NCBI GenBank assembly: GCA_031002005.1
Contig: CM061921.1
Location: 171,500,935-171,564,934 of the forward strand
Reading direction: 5' to 3'
Length of the DNA stretch: 64,000 nucleotides
Source: Vandiemenella viatica
Lineage: Eukaryota > Arthropoda > Insecta > Orthoptera > Morabidae
Below the pieces are notes generated by a model, which made no database searches, was not told the DNA's origin, and saw nothing but the letters and a program-made list of their open reading frames with translations. The position numbers and the translations under genes are program-made. This document shows, in pieces, positions 35,757 through 46,889 of this stretch. Each line of letters begins with the position of its first letter. Position 1 is the first letter of the stretch.

Positions 35757-35932
35757 AATGTTTTGTAAATATACCGTTTATCCGTGTTTCTAGTTTGTAA
35801 ATATGTATCAATTTTGTAAATATGTAGATAAGTTAGGACTCTGTAAAATCTCAGTTTATCAAGTTAGGACGCTGCATAAAATATAAATTGGCGCTGGGGG
35901 AGTGCTGCTGAATTGCTTTGTATGACATTTTG

Positions 35933-36195
35933 TTTGCTGAGCTGTATGCTCATTTGCATTATATTAACGTAATTGAGAAAAAAAAAAACATTGTAAAATA
36001 GACTAAGTGTACACAAGAAATTATTGCTGTACATAGATTGTAAGTTTGCTGAGCTACATGCTCATTTGCTTTATATTAACGTAATCGAAAAAAAAATTGT
36101 AAAATAGGCTAAGTGTACAGAAGTAATGCTGTACATAGATTGTAAGTTTGCTGAGCTGTATGCTCATTTGCATTATATTAACGTAATTGAAGGAA
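35933..36195 (+). repeat. ~105-bp tandem repeat, 2.5 units
   Basis: Three units begin TTTGCTGAGCT(GT/AC)ATGCTC at about 35929, 36047 and 36148. Each continues with TTATATTAACGTAAT and, in the first two, TGTAAAATAG.CTAAGTGTACA. It lies downstream of the polymerase stop. Mirrored at 38625-38905. Confidence 0.85.
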
Positions 36196-36300
36196 AAAAA
36201 ACCACAATTGTTAGAAAAAATAAGTTTATTTATTAAGGAAAAAAATGTATTTTACATTTTAAATAAATCTTTTTTATGAATCCACGTGTTATGTGATTTA

Positions 36301-36594
36301 TCAAAACCCAACCACTTCACCAAGATCATATTTTTCCTTCTCTTTATCACTCGTTCGACCAAAAAAAAAAAAAAAATAAAAAAAAAAAAAAATAAAAAAA
36401 AATGTACTTGTAAGTTTTGTTAGTTGTAATTCTTGCTGGTAAAATGCTCCTGCAATATCTTTACCCTGATAGTCTTTAAGCAAATAAGTTACAGGATTTG
36501 TTAATTTCACTTTACTGATGGTAAACACTTCCGTTGACCATTCTATGATCCTCGGTGGTCTCTCGTTCAGGAGGATACCGGTGTGAATCCCCAA
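36301..36594 (-). pseudogene. retrovirus-like integrase C-terminal fragment, left
   Basis: The minus strand encodes a stretch with RPPRIIEWSTEVFTISKV and NPVTYLLKDYQGKDIAGAFY, followed by an ELQ-like end. This is the signature of the C-terminal (chromodomain-proximal) part of Polinton-type and F54H12.3-like integrases. The catalytic core is absent. A long A/T homopolymer (36361-36402) interrupts the tail. It converges on the polymerase gene. Its presence is one of the strongest arguments for Polinton ancestry. Confidence 0.72.
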
Positions 36595-37181
36595 TTCTGT
36601 TGTGTCATAATTATGAAAACCGACCAGTCAGAGAAAAAGAACAAAGTATCGAGCATTACAGGGAGCAAGAGAGAAGCATAATTTCATGAAAAAATACAGT
36701 TTCAGTAAGAAGCATGAAAATCTCATAAATTCCCTTAAATTTCATGAAAATCGGTAAAAAAAGATTAAAATATGTAAAATATTACCAAAATTACGTAATT
36801 TCCTTCCAAAACAAGATGTCGTTGGTTGACATGACAATTACACCTGCGTGCACCACAGAGTGCAGTGCCCAACTATATGATGTGTTTTCATTTCTACAAC
36901 TGGCTACAGAAAAGTGTCATATATGTACAAAAAAAAAAAAAAAAATATATGTTTCGGATGTAGCGACATTTCCCAGACAAACCTGCACGGCCCCTCCAAC
37001 ACACACATCACATTACCGTCAGGGAGTGCAAAGGATGAAAACTACAGATGTTATCGATCAAAGGGGCAAAGGTTAGGAAAACTATGTGATAAGTATTCAC
37101 AACGCATACAATCTTCCAATCATGATAGGGTGAGCAAAGGATGAAAGCAAACTATGTGTGCATCACAGAACTCAATGCGAT
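36595..37181. other. non-coding inner part of left arm
   Basis: AT-rich, no recognised gene. It is repeated inverted at 37632-38178. Confidence 0.6.
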
Positions 37182-37631
37182 CAAAGGTGCTGACATAACG
37201 TATCAGACACATTAACGCACACACAAGTCTTAACAAAAGCCACTATCATGAAGGTGGAATAAGTTAGCGTAAGTTCAGGTTAATTCTTATTTTCCATAAA
37301 TTCGGAGTGTATGTGAAGCGATAAAAAGGGTGGGATGCACTAGAGGTTAAGACGTAAGCTAAGACATAACATGCTGGGCCGGCCTTACGAAGGAATGAGG
37401 TGGGATAAGTTAGTACAAGCTCAGGTTAACCCTTATTTTTTCATAAATTGAGAGCGCGTGTGATGGGAAATAGCGGTAACGAGGGTGCTATGCACTAGAG
37501 GTTAACCTCAGTTTTGGGTTAAGAAACCATGACACCCTTGCACTAATTGAGGTTATTGAGATTAGCCCTAGTTTTTTTTAAAAAAAAAAAACAAAAAAAA
37601 AAACCATGAAACATTTACAGTAATTGAGGTT
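37182..37631. other. unique spacer between the arms
   Basis: 450 bp not part of the palindrome. It contains two related segments of about 105 bp at 37253-37350 and 37399-37503 (GATAAGTTAG..AAG.TCAGGTTAA ... TGCACTAGAGGTTAA) and an A/T homopolymer at 37572-37605. No coding potential. Confidence 0.75.
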
Positions 37632-38178
37632 ATCGCATTGAGTTCTGTGATGCACACATAGTTTGCTTTCATCCTTTGCTCACCCTATCATGAGTGGAAG
37701 ATTGTATGCGCTGTGAATACTTATCACATATTTTTCCTAACCTTTACCCCTTTGATCGATAACATCTGTAGTTTTCATCCTTTGCACTCCCTGACGGTAA
37801 TGTGATGTGTGTGTTGGAGGGGCCGTGCAGGTTTGTCTGGGAAATGTCGCTACATCCGAAACATATATTTTTGTACATATATGACACTTTTCTGTAGCCA
37901 GTTGTAGAAATGAAAACACATCATATAGTTGGGCACTGCACTCTGTGATGCACGCAGGTGTAATTGTCATGTCAACCAACGACATCTTGTTTTGGAAGGA
38001 AATTACGTAATTTTGGTAATATTTTACATATTTTAATCTTTTTTTTACCGATTTTTTCATGAAATTTAAGGGAATTTATGAGATTTTCATGCTTCTTACT
38101 GAAACTGTAAATTTTTTCACGAAATTATGCTTCTCTCTTGCTCCCTGTAATGCTCGATACTTTGTTCTTTTTCTCTGA

Positions 38179-38390
38179 ATGGTTTGTTTTCATAATTATG
38201 ACACAACAGAATTGGGGATTCACACCGGTATCCTCCTGAACGAGAGACCACCGAGGATCATAGAATGGTCAACGGAAGTGTTTACCATCAGTAAAGTGAA
38301 ATTAACAAATCCTGTAACTTATTTGCTTAAAGACTATCAGGGTAAGATATTGCAGGAGCATTTTACCAGCAAGAATTACAACTAACAAAA
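38179..38390 (+). pseudogene. retrovirus-like integrase C-terminal fragment, right
   Basis: Mirror of 36301-36594: same RPPRIIEW...NPVTYLLKDYQGK segment, but one base is missing after GGTAA (38345 region), shifting the frame. It is followed by a T-rich homopolymer (38404-38458). Confidence 0.72.
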
Positions 38391-38624
38391 CTTACAAGTA
38401 CATTTTTTTTTTTTTATTTTTTTTTTTTTTTTTTTTTTTTTATTTTTTTTTTTTTTTTGGTCGAACGAGTGATAAAGAGAAGGAAAAATATGATCTTGGT
38501 GAAGTGGTTGGGTTTTGATAAATCACATAACACGTGGATTCATAAAAAAAGATTATTTAAAATGTAAAATACATTTTTTTTCCTTAATAAATAAACTTAT
38601 TTTTTCTAACAATTGTGGTTTTTT

Positions 38625-38905
38625 TTCCTTCAATTACGTTAATATAATGCAAATGAGCATACAGCTCAGCAAACTTACAATCTATGTACAGCATTACTTC
38701 TGTACACTTAGCCTATTTTACAAATTTTTTTTCCGATTACGTTAATATAAAGCAAATGAGCATGTAGCTCAGCAAACTTACAATCTATGTACAGCAATAA
38801 TTTCTTGTGTACACTTAGTCTATTTTACAATGTTTTTTTTTCTTTTTTTTTTCAATTACGTTAATATAATGCAAATGAGCATACAGCTCAGCAAACAAAA
38901 TGTCA
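38625..38905 (-). repeat. ~105-bp tandem repeat, right arm
   Basis: Mirror of 35933-36195 with minor differences, for example extra T-run length near 38830. Confidence 0.82.
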
Positions 38906-39044
38906 TACATAGCAATTCAGCAGCACTCCCCCCCCCAGCAGCCAAGATTTTATGCAGCGTCCTAACTTGATAAACTGAGATTTTACAGCGTCCTAACTTA
39001 TCTACATATTTTACAACATTGATACATATTTACAAGCTAGAAAC

Positions 39045-39575
39045 ACGGATAAACGGTATATTTACAAAACATTCACACATTATTACAGACTTGTGCCCCC
39101 ACGGGAGGGTCTCTATCCCGTCGGGGAAAATACCGCTTATCGTCCGTTCTAGACAGACCCAGTTTGGATATTTGAGCAGTATTTACAACATGCAGAGTTG
39201 ATGTGATCCTTTGCTGCAGATGGTACCTGGGTGTTTCACCATGGAGGCAATTTATGTAATCCTCCATCTGCAGCTTTCTAGTGACTGAGCCAGCCAAACC
39301 TTTAGCCCTCTAGAGGTCTGGTCTGTCTCGAGCCGGAATGCATACATTTTTGCCCTTAACCCGCATACTCCGCAATCAGGGTACCATTCGCTTCGTCCTT
39401 CATAACACCAACCTTTTCATTGTGGGACTCTATCCCATAACGGTTGCCGGTGCTATAACCAGACGTGTCGAACCCTCCCTGTTGCGTCGCATCACTTCAT
39501 ATGGATCGCAGTTCCGCACCAAGTAGATAAGCTGTCTGTATCCATATATAGCAATTTAGGGCTTCTAAACTGAGG
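39045..39575 (-). pseudogene. family B DNA polymerase C-terminus, right copy
   Basis: Complement of 35246-35756. It preserves the alternative, apparently ancestral reading of the last residues (SVTRKLQMEDYINCLHGET onward), whereas the left copy has lost two bases at that point. It runs into the assembly gap just before motif C. Confidence 0.8.
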
Positions 39576-40575
39576 NNNNNNNNNNNNNNNNNNNNNNNNN
39601 NNNNNNNNNNNNNNNNNNNNNNNNNNNNNNNNNNNNNNNNNNNNNNNNNNNNNNNNNNNNNNNNNNNNNNNNNNNNNNNNNNNNNNNNNNNNNNNNNNNN
39701 NNNNNNNNNNNNNNNNNNNNNNNNNNNNNNNNNNNNNNNNNNNNNNNNNNNNNNNNNNNNNNNNNNNNNNNNNNNNNNNNNNNNNNNNNNNNNNNNNNNN
39801 NNNNNNNNNNNNNNNNNNNNNNNNNNNNNNNNNNNNNNNNNNNNNNNNNNNNNNNNNNNNNNNNNNNNNNNNNNNNNNNNNNNNNNNNNNNNNNNNNNNN
39901 NNNNNNNNNNNNNNNNNNNNNNNNNNNNNNNNNNNNNNNNNNNNNNNNNNNNNNNNNNNNNNNNNNNNNNNNNNNNNNNNNNNNNNNNNNNNNNNNNNNN
40001 NNNNNNNNNNNNNNNNNNNNNNNNNNNNNNNNNNNNNNNNNNNNNNNNNNNNNNNNNNNNNNNNNNNNNNNNNNNNNNNNNNNNNNNNNNNNNNNNNNNN
40101 NNNNNNNNNNNNNNNNNNNNNNNNNNNNNNNNNNNNNNNNNNNNNNNNNNNNNNNNNNNNNNNNNNNNNNNNNNNNNNNNNNNNNNNNNNNNNNNNNNNN
40201 NNNNNNNNNNNNNNNNNNNNNNNNNNNNNNNNNNNNNNNNNNNNNNNNNNNNNNNNNNNNNNNNNNNNNNNNNNNNNNNNNNNNNNNNNNNNNNNNNNNN
40301 NNNNNNNNNNNNNNNNNNNNNNNNNNNNNNNNNNNNNNNNNNNNNNNNNNNNNNNNNNNNNNNNNNNNNNNNNNNNNNNNNNNNNNNNNNNNNNNNNNNN
40401 NNNNNNNNNNNNNNNNNNNNNNNNNNNNNNNNNNNNNNNNNNNNNNNNNNNNNNNNNNNNNNNNNNNNNNNNNNNNNNNNNNNNNNNNNNNNNNNNNNNN
40501 NNNNNNNNNNNNNNNNNNNNNNNNNNNNNNNNNNNNNNNNNNNNNNNNNNNNNNNNNNNNNNNNNNNNNNNNNNN
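39576..40575. other. assembly gap (1000 N)
   Basis: Exactly 1000 Ns, a placeholder size. It falls inside the right polymerase gene. Confidence 0.98.
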
Positions 40576-41996
40576 GGGATTCTATTCTATCGAGAGTTTG
40601 CCACTTGTCCTTTCTTGAAACTCACACAATTTTACTCTGAGCTCCGACTTCACATATTTTTCATACCAATCCGACAGGCAAGTGCTTGTTGTGACTTCAC
40701 GCATTTTAGTTAAAAGCACATACGGGCGGTTTCCAAAATCATTTCCTTCTGTATTTTATATGTGTTAATCAGTCCAACCTGCACCTTACAGATGGGGAGG
40801 ACCGATTATCCACAATTTCGCGAACTTTACCGGCAACAAGTTTAAAGCAAGCATCAATGAAATTCATTGGATCAATAAAATTTTGAGAATTTGAAATTGT
40901 CCCGGAATAAATTCTATTTTTAAATGCACTAAGCCTGTCTTCAAGGACTAAGCGCGATACTGCTGACTCACCTATCGTTGCTGCATGATCATGACTGCAT
41001 AAGGCTGCCCCTGCACCGGCATACTGCCGGCTGGGTCCAGGCGATGGGTCGGCATACTGCCGGCTGGGCCCCGGCGAAGGACCGGCATACTGCCGGCTGG
41101 GCCCCGGCGATGGGTCGGCATACTGCCGGCTGGAGCCGGGCGATGAGCGGCTGGAGCCGGGCGATGGGTCGGCGTACTGTCGGCTGGGTCCCGGCGATGG
41201 GCTGTTGAAGTGGTGGCTGAGTCCTGGCGATAAGTCGGTGGGCTGGCGGCTGGGGGACCCGGCTGCTGCTGCTGTGGCGGGCGGTCGGCTAGGTTCCGAT
41301 GTCTCCCATGGTCGCCATATTGGTGGCGGAACTGCCTCGTTGGCCGGGCGTCCGACCGCCCCCTCTGAAACATAAAAAAAAGAAGAAAAATGTTTTAGTA
41401 TCATGAAAAAAAAAACATAATTTTGTAAGCATAAAATAATATAGGTAAATTACTGATGTACTGGACTTACCGATATTCCATTGTGCTGGTGGTTGCGGTG
41501 GTGGTGGAGTTGGCGGCATGCTCTGCGGCACATCCACGTCAATGCTCCATTGTGAGCAATCACAAGCTCTTTTTGGGCTAGTTAATTCTTCAGAATTACC
41601 CTTACGCTTCTCTGACCGTGATGGTTCATCTGAAAAGAGAGAAAAAAAATGTATTAGCAATAGTTATAAAGACATGGGAAAAAAATAATCTATAGATAAA
41701 TACGTACTGAAATAAAAAAGGTCACTGCAGGAAATGTCCAAATCACCTGCGAACAAATAAATTAATAATATAGACTACTGCTTCAGCACTATACATTTTT
41801 TCATAAATCTAGTTACTTTAAAAAAATATTATCATTACCGAAATCATCCGCAGCGAGAATTTCATCAAAGTCTGAAGCAGAAGAAAAAAAACTCATCAGT
41901 ATATGTGAAAGAATTTAAAACAGTCAGAAAAACAAGTTAAATAACAATAATTTACTTACCAATATCGGCGAATAAGCTAAGATCCTCAGAAGACAT
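40576..41996 (-). pseudogene. spliced family B DNA polymerase 5' part, right copy
   Basis: Mirror of the left gene. Exons at 41960-41996 (ATG at 41994-41996), 41839-41871, 41708-41746, 41471-41629 and 41364 downward into the gap, with the same GT..AG phase-1 introns. One base is deleted near 40788 relative to the left copy, breaking the frame at a different place from the left-copy lesions. The Pro-rich repeats lie at 41010-41240. Confidence 0.82.
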
Positions 41997-42063
41997 TGTG
42001 ATGATCGAAGTGTTCAGCTCGGCCGCTCAGAGAAGACTGGATGGCTGAAGGGAGGTCTTTGCC

Positions 42064-42072
42064 CTATTTATA
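42064..42072 (-). promoter_or_regulatory. TATA box of right polymerase gene
   Basis: Complement of TATAAATAG, mirror of 31205-31213. Confidence 0.7.
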
Positions 42073-42309
42073 CACGAGTCTGGAGCCTCGGCGTGGGAAG
42101 ACTGCGTCCCCGGGCACACCTGCGCGCCAGATGTACGTGGGGAGCGCTTGGCGTGGGAACACGACGCTTTGCCTGTGTTGTCTGGCGACATTAATCTCCC
42201 GAGGAATCTAAGGCCACATTTCTCGGGGTAAATTATATTCCTCCCGCACAATCGTAAAATACCGTGAAAGTTGAAAAAATGTTTTAGCTTTTAACACACA
42301 CACATACCT

Positions 42310-42640
42310 TCCGAGGAGGTCAGGAGATAATTATGAAGCCTGGCGCGGCGGATAAGGGAATATTTATGAGTGTCGGCCCGGCGAGCCGACTACTTAAAAT
42401 TCAGGCCGGGAGGGTGGCGCGGCGGCGTGGGAGCCTTTGATAGCGTGGGAAGCGCTTTGCGTCCCGATAATTAATGGCTTCCAGCTGCGCGCGGCGGCGC
42501 GGCGGCCGGCTGCAAGGGGAGCGATAATTAATGGCCTTGTTGACAGGTGTTGACATGACTAATGGCTTCCGCCTGCCCGGCCAGGCGCGCGGCTGGCGAA
42601 CACCTGCGCGACGTGGGTGGTCCAAAAACTGGCAACAAAC
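42310..42640 (-). promoter_or_regulatory. GC-rich subterminal region, right
   Basis: Mirror of 30640-30960 with the same ATTAATTAT/ATAATTAT cores. Confidence 0.45.
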
Positions 42641-42700
42641 ATACGTCCATATGAAATACATGGGGAAAAAGTGGCAACACACAGACATATGACATCTACT

Positions 42701-42706
42701 CAGACT
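42701..42706. repeat. right 6-bp TSD (CAGACT)
   Basis: Identical to 30571-30576; followed by unrelated AT-rich flank. Confidence 0.88.
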
Positions 42707-44982
42707 GATTTATTTATTTATTTACTGTTATTAATTATTATTATTACTAGTAAAACTGTTATTACTGCGATCAAGTTAAGGTTACTTTCTAAATATGTTA
42801 TAATGAAAACAAAATTAAGGTGTTAATATTCCGAACCATTTAAGTATCAAGAAATATTTAATTTATATTTTGTGACTCAGTTTACCATTAGAGTACTTTC
42901 GTAAAAACACTTTCTACTTACACTCAACATTTGTGTTTATTTGTCAAACACATTTCTATAACGCTGCAGGGCTAGAATGTGTAACAAGTCCATTCAAACT
43001 CTCTTATTGGTTTTGCGTGATTCTTTTCGGTATCATCATGGAATTGCGTTTGCTAGTGAATTTTATCAAAATTACAAAAAAGTGGTATCATTTCTCTATA
43101 ATAATTTGATTTCGTTATTTCGATAAATTTTGATATTCGTAATTATTTTAACTGTAGAACTCCGAACTTTGCCTCTGAGCGTCTGCGAGACTCTTGCGCG
43201 CTGGCTCATTTTTTTTAGTCTTCAGTAAAATGCTTAGTATGAGAGGACTATTTTATCATGAATTTAGTGTAGCTGCTACCATTTATGCTATCCCATTCTG
43301 TAGTCGTGTTAAAACTAAGCATAATCGAAATGCGAGGGGTCTCGCAAATTCTTTCCCCGACTGTACAATACTTGAGTGATACAATAGTTATGATCGCGGC
43401 GGAGAGAGTGTGGAGTGCCAGCCAGCCGGTCCAGCGCAACTGGGGAGTCCTCTGCAATGAGGGGCTGCTATGTGACAACTGATCCCTAGTGCTTGATTGA
43501 GCTGGCCTTCATACTGACAAGGTGCCAGACCCTGCGGCAAGGGTTGTCTAGAAAGGCCTCGGAGCGGCTCCGATTACTAAATATGTCTACGCACGCCATC
43601 GCTTGCTTCATAAGGTGAGAGGCTGGCGGCGATAAAAGTATTCGCAGGCCAGCCTTTTTAGCCAAAGCTTCCTGGGTATAACCATTAGGGGTAATGATTT
43701 AAATTATCGGTATAGGCTGGCACTAGGTATTTCCCCCCCCCCCTGAAAAAACATAAAATTTTCCATATCTTCCGGAATCCTCCAGTTTTCCCGGATCTTG
43801 GCCATACTAACATAATATTGACCTGGGCAAATCCGGAAGCGCGATCAATGTCGAAATGTGCGTAATTAGGTCGACAGCTTATTTTACAGAGGTATGAAGT
43901 GCATCATGATAGCATATATTTATCTAGCAAAATTCTCTACCATACAGAGTCGCATACAAATATTCCAAGAATCATTTTGACTTTACAAAGGTTCCTACTA
44001 CAAATATTAAAAGAATTAGTTTGGCTCTACATAGGTTACATACACTACAAAATCCCATAACAATAATCAATTAAGCAGTTTGACTTTACAAAGGTTTCAT
44101 ACACTACAAAATATTAAAAAGTTTCTTATGCTACAAAGATACATACAAATATTCAAAAATCATTGCTGCTTTACATTAGGTGGCCACATTACAAGTCCCA
44201 TGTGCGCATGCAGGCTGGAGGTGGAGAGGCTGTCCAGGCCCGGCGCACGTAAGCAACTAGAGTTGACACTATGCTGTGCGGCTCTCTTCATTGCCGATCT
44301 CTGTCTTATACATGGCGTAACCGTTGCCTGCTACACTCGTAATGACAGGTTAGGTATGCGCCCAATGCCAACACGATAAAGGTTCAAAACACCAGAATGA
44401 ATAGATGCAAAGGATCCCAGATGGAGGGATATTGTTGTTGCAAACATTATGCTAACTCATTCCCTACAATTCCTACACTTCGTAAGTCCCCTAGATGGCG
44501 AATGTGCCAGGCTGGGCCCAACTGCTGGTTTTCGATGGATAGATTTCAGCCTGTTTCTGCTGAACTGAGTAACTCATCTCGCAGATCTAAATGGGACAAT
44601 TAATCCGGAAGATCTATAGCCGTCTCTATGACTTGCTCCGCCTGCAGTATTAAATCTCTGCCGTATGCGTTCCCTCGATCAGGACATCTGTTGGTCGTCT
44701 TTGTTCACCCACTATGGTGAGGATCTGTTGACGGGGTACGATTAATAGCCACATGTTACCATTGAGCTGGGTCCATAGTATAACGTTACCACCCCTCCTT
44801 TTAATTATTCTCGGTTACTTTATTAATGATTTAGTATTCGACCTCTTTGCCGAAGAGTGACTGCATTCTTTACCAGGTGAGAGTGGAGGAGACAGTCACA
44901 AATAAATAAAATAAGTGGATATTTTGAATCACACAAACAGAAAATTGTATTCTGAGACACCTATGTTCAGTCCTCCAATCAT
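42707..44982. other. unassigned intergenic sequence
   Basis: AT-rich to about 43160, then mixed composition with a C-run at 43731. A loose repeat of TTTACAAAGGTT / ACTACAAA motifs occurs at 43980-44165. No gene recognised. Confidence 0.45.
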
Positions 44983-44992
44983 CATAGTTATA

Positions 44993-45219
44993 TTTACCGG
45001 GTTGGTGGTGTAACGGTTAGCGTTCTGACCTCGTATTCGGGAGGACGCCGGTTCAAATCCCCGTCCAGGCATCCAGATTTTGGTTTTCCATGGTTTCCCA
45101 AATCACTCCAGGCAAATGCCGGGATGCTTCCTTTAAAAGGCCATGGCTGAAATCCTTCCCATTCCTTGCCCCCCATCCTTTCCCGTCTCTAAAGACCTCG
45201 CTGTTAAGAGACGTTAAGC

Positions 45220-45258
<39 letters not shown>
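44993..45258 (+). mobile_element. SINE-2, intact, TSD CATAGTTATA
   Basis: tRNA-like head with box A-like GTGGTGTAACGGTTAGCG and box B GGTTCAAATCC, a body with CCATGGTTTCCCAAATCACT, GGCAAATGCCGGGATGC and TCTAAAGACCTCGCTGTTAA, and a tail of about 35 A. The perfect TSD CATAGTTATA is at 44983-44992 and 45259-45268. This is the best SINE-2 copy in the window. Confidence 0.95.
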
Positions 45259-45259
<1 letters not shown>

Positions 45260-45268
45260 ATAGTTATA

Positions 45269-46770
45269 AGCCAAATTTTCAGTCCTCCAATCATTATCGT
45301 TATAAGCCAATTATATATTTACTTCTAATGTTCTTAGTTTCTTCACTCTAAATCTGTAGCGAGAGTGACATCGACAGAGACATAGAGAGAAAAATATGGA
45401 ATGGACTTGAACCAGCGCAACCGCACGGAGCGGATCCGCGAATTTCAACTCCACCATTCAACAAAAACTGACCAGAGCTTTAAGTAGTACCCAACTAACT
45501 GTACTTTCTTGGGCAGGCGTCCTTCAGGGAGAAGCGTTACCAACATTGGCTTTAGAACTTTAGGTTACCCTGTGTAACCTCTCTACCCTATGGGTGAAAG
45601 TATAGGGCTCCACAGATATCACCTCACCCCGAAGACACCTTTTCGCGTCGGAGGGGTGGTACCACAGCGGTCTGCTCTGCGCGCCAACGTAGTGGGCGGG
45701 AAGGGGTTGATAGAGCTTTACTGCGGTTTTCCCGCCATGACGGCAGCCTGCAGCAAACTGAAAATCTCAAATAAAATATCTCTGCCTCACTCTTGCCACG
45801 TAACTGAAATTACTTATTGCTATTATTATTATAATTAAATACTACCACTAATAATAATTTAAAACGTCTTGAAGTTACACAGTAGCCTGTCTTGCAGTTG
45901 CGCTACTCTGGGAACGCAGATGGATGGCATGCTCTGGAGTGCTTGCAGTAAGTCACTTCACAGTGTGCATTTTCAGTTTTGGATTGCAACACAAAAATCT
46001 GTTTACATATGTGGGGGGTGGGATCAAGCTTTTTAAAGTCTAAATGCGTACTGGTGCTTGGTGTCTTGTAAAAGTAGCAGCTCTTTGGCAGAAACAAGCT
46101 ACTTACAAGTATCAGTACTTTTGCTAACTTGGCGTGGCAAAGGCAGAGGACGTATAGTTGGAACACGGTGCTATCTAATAAAGGGATGGTTATCCCAATA
46201 TATCATCCAAAAGAAACGCATCGTTCTTCGCTATCTTTAATAATTCATATCGCCAGTCAGCAGAGAGCGCAAAGAGGAACTGTTAGTCCTTCATACGTAA
46301 TCTGATGTCCCCCAAATAGCAGATAATTTGGTCCTGCGTGATCAAATGAGTTGCCAAAATTTCGTGCTGTGGCGACTTTATGGCTCCTATGATTAAATCA
46401 TATTTCCTCGCTACCGAATACTATCGATGCCCTTGATAGCTGCTCATTCAGTATGGCTCAATGCTAACTTTTATTAAAATTACGTCGGCATTGTGTGTGA
46501 AACTCGTTATGTATCACCGTAAAGCACTCAATCTCTTGCCAAGGGTCATCTCAATGTCTACCATTTCCTCTAGTGTATATTCTGTAGATTGCAGAGATGT
46601 CTTTACTACCGTCATCTACTCCAGCTCTAATTGAACCACTAGCTTCATTTGGTCCTGCACTATCGCAATTCTCTTTTTCAGATATTGCTCCTCTGCATGA
46701 TCCATAGTTCAGAACAATATGCGGTTCACGGTACTTACTATATTTAGAAGACCTCGCTTTACGCACGTGT
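45269..46770. other. unassigned intergenic sequence
   Basis: Contains a GC-rich patch at 45630-45740 (CGCGTCGGAGGGGTGG...GTGGGCGGGAAGGGG) of unknown origin. No gene recognised. Confidence 0.4.
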
Positions 46771-46781
46771 CATGTCTGGTG

Positions 46782-46878
46782 TGGTGGCCACAGCATTAGA
46801 TAGTTATTGTTAGGGCGCTAATTACCTCGCTGTCTACCCTCCCTAAAGCCACAACAACAACAACAACAACAACAACAA
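46782..46878 (+). mobile_element. 97-bp (AAC)n-tailed retroposon, 11-bp TSD
   Basis: A short insert ending in about ten AAC repeats, flanked by perfect CATGTCTGGTG at 46771-46781 and 46879-46889. The body (GGTGGCCACAGCATTAGATA ... CTGTCTACCCTCCC) has no clear box A/B. It is probably a 5'-truncated copy mobilised by a LINE that ends in CAA repeats. Confidence 0.78.
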
Positions 46879-46889
46879 CATGTCTGGTG

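Larger units (their letters stand above)
30577..37181 (+). repeat. left arm of giant inverted repeat
   Basis: About 6.6 kb, matching the complement of 37632-42700 wherever the latter is sequenced. The inner boundary is CTCAATGCGAT (ending 37181); beyond it the two sides diverge. It contains the GC-rich terminus, promoter, polymerase gene, a tandem repeat and an integrase fragment. Confidence 0.9.
30577..42700. mobile_element. palindromic Maverick/Polinton-like element
   Basis: Two near-identical inverted arms (30577-37181 and 37632-42700, the latter with a 1000-N gap) flank a 450-bp spacer. The ends are AGTAGATGTC...GACATCTACT, with TSD CAGACT. Each arm holds a spliced family B DNA polymerase gene pointing inward and, convergent to it, a retrovirus-like integrase C-terminal fragment. 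Six-bp TSDs, 5'-AG...CT-3' termini, PolB and integrase are together characteristic of Mavericks/Polintons (established knowledge). No capsid, packaging ATPase or protease gene is visible, and the polymerase is frameshifted, so it looks defective. The arms differ by scattered substitutions and indels, so one is not a mechanical copy of the other. Confidence 0.85.
37632..42700 (-). repeat. right arm of giant inverted repeat
   Basis: Complement of the left arm, interrupted by 1000 Ns. The sequence on either side of the gap matches left-arm positions about 35245 and 32702, so about 2.54 kb is expected where 1.0 kb of N is placed. Confidence 0.9.

Noticed and set aside
36744..37076. Reading frames in the inner arm (mirrored at 37737-38060)
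   Set aside because: The two arms disagree at the start and in a poly(A) run. The composition is non-coding and no motif is present.
30577..42700. Interpretation of the palindrome as a pure assembly mirror artefact
   Set aside because: The arms differ by scattered substitutions and indels, the outer flanks differ, and a 6-bp TSD abuts both ends. A local error cannot be wholly excluded because of the N gap.
46850..46880. Simple (CAA)n microsatellite
   Set aside because: It is the tail of a TSD-flanked retroposon, reported as such.
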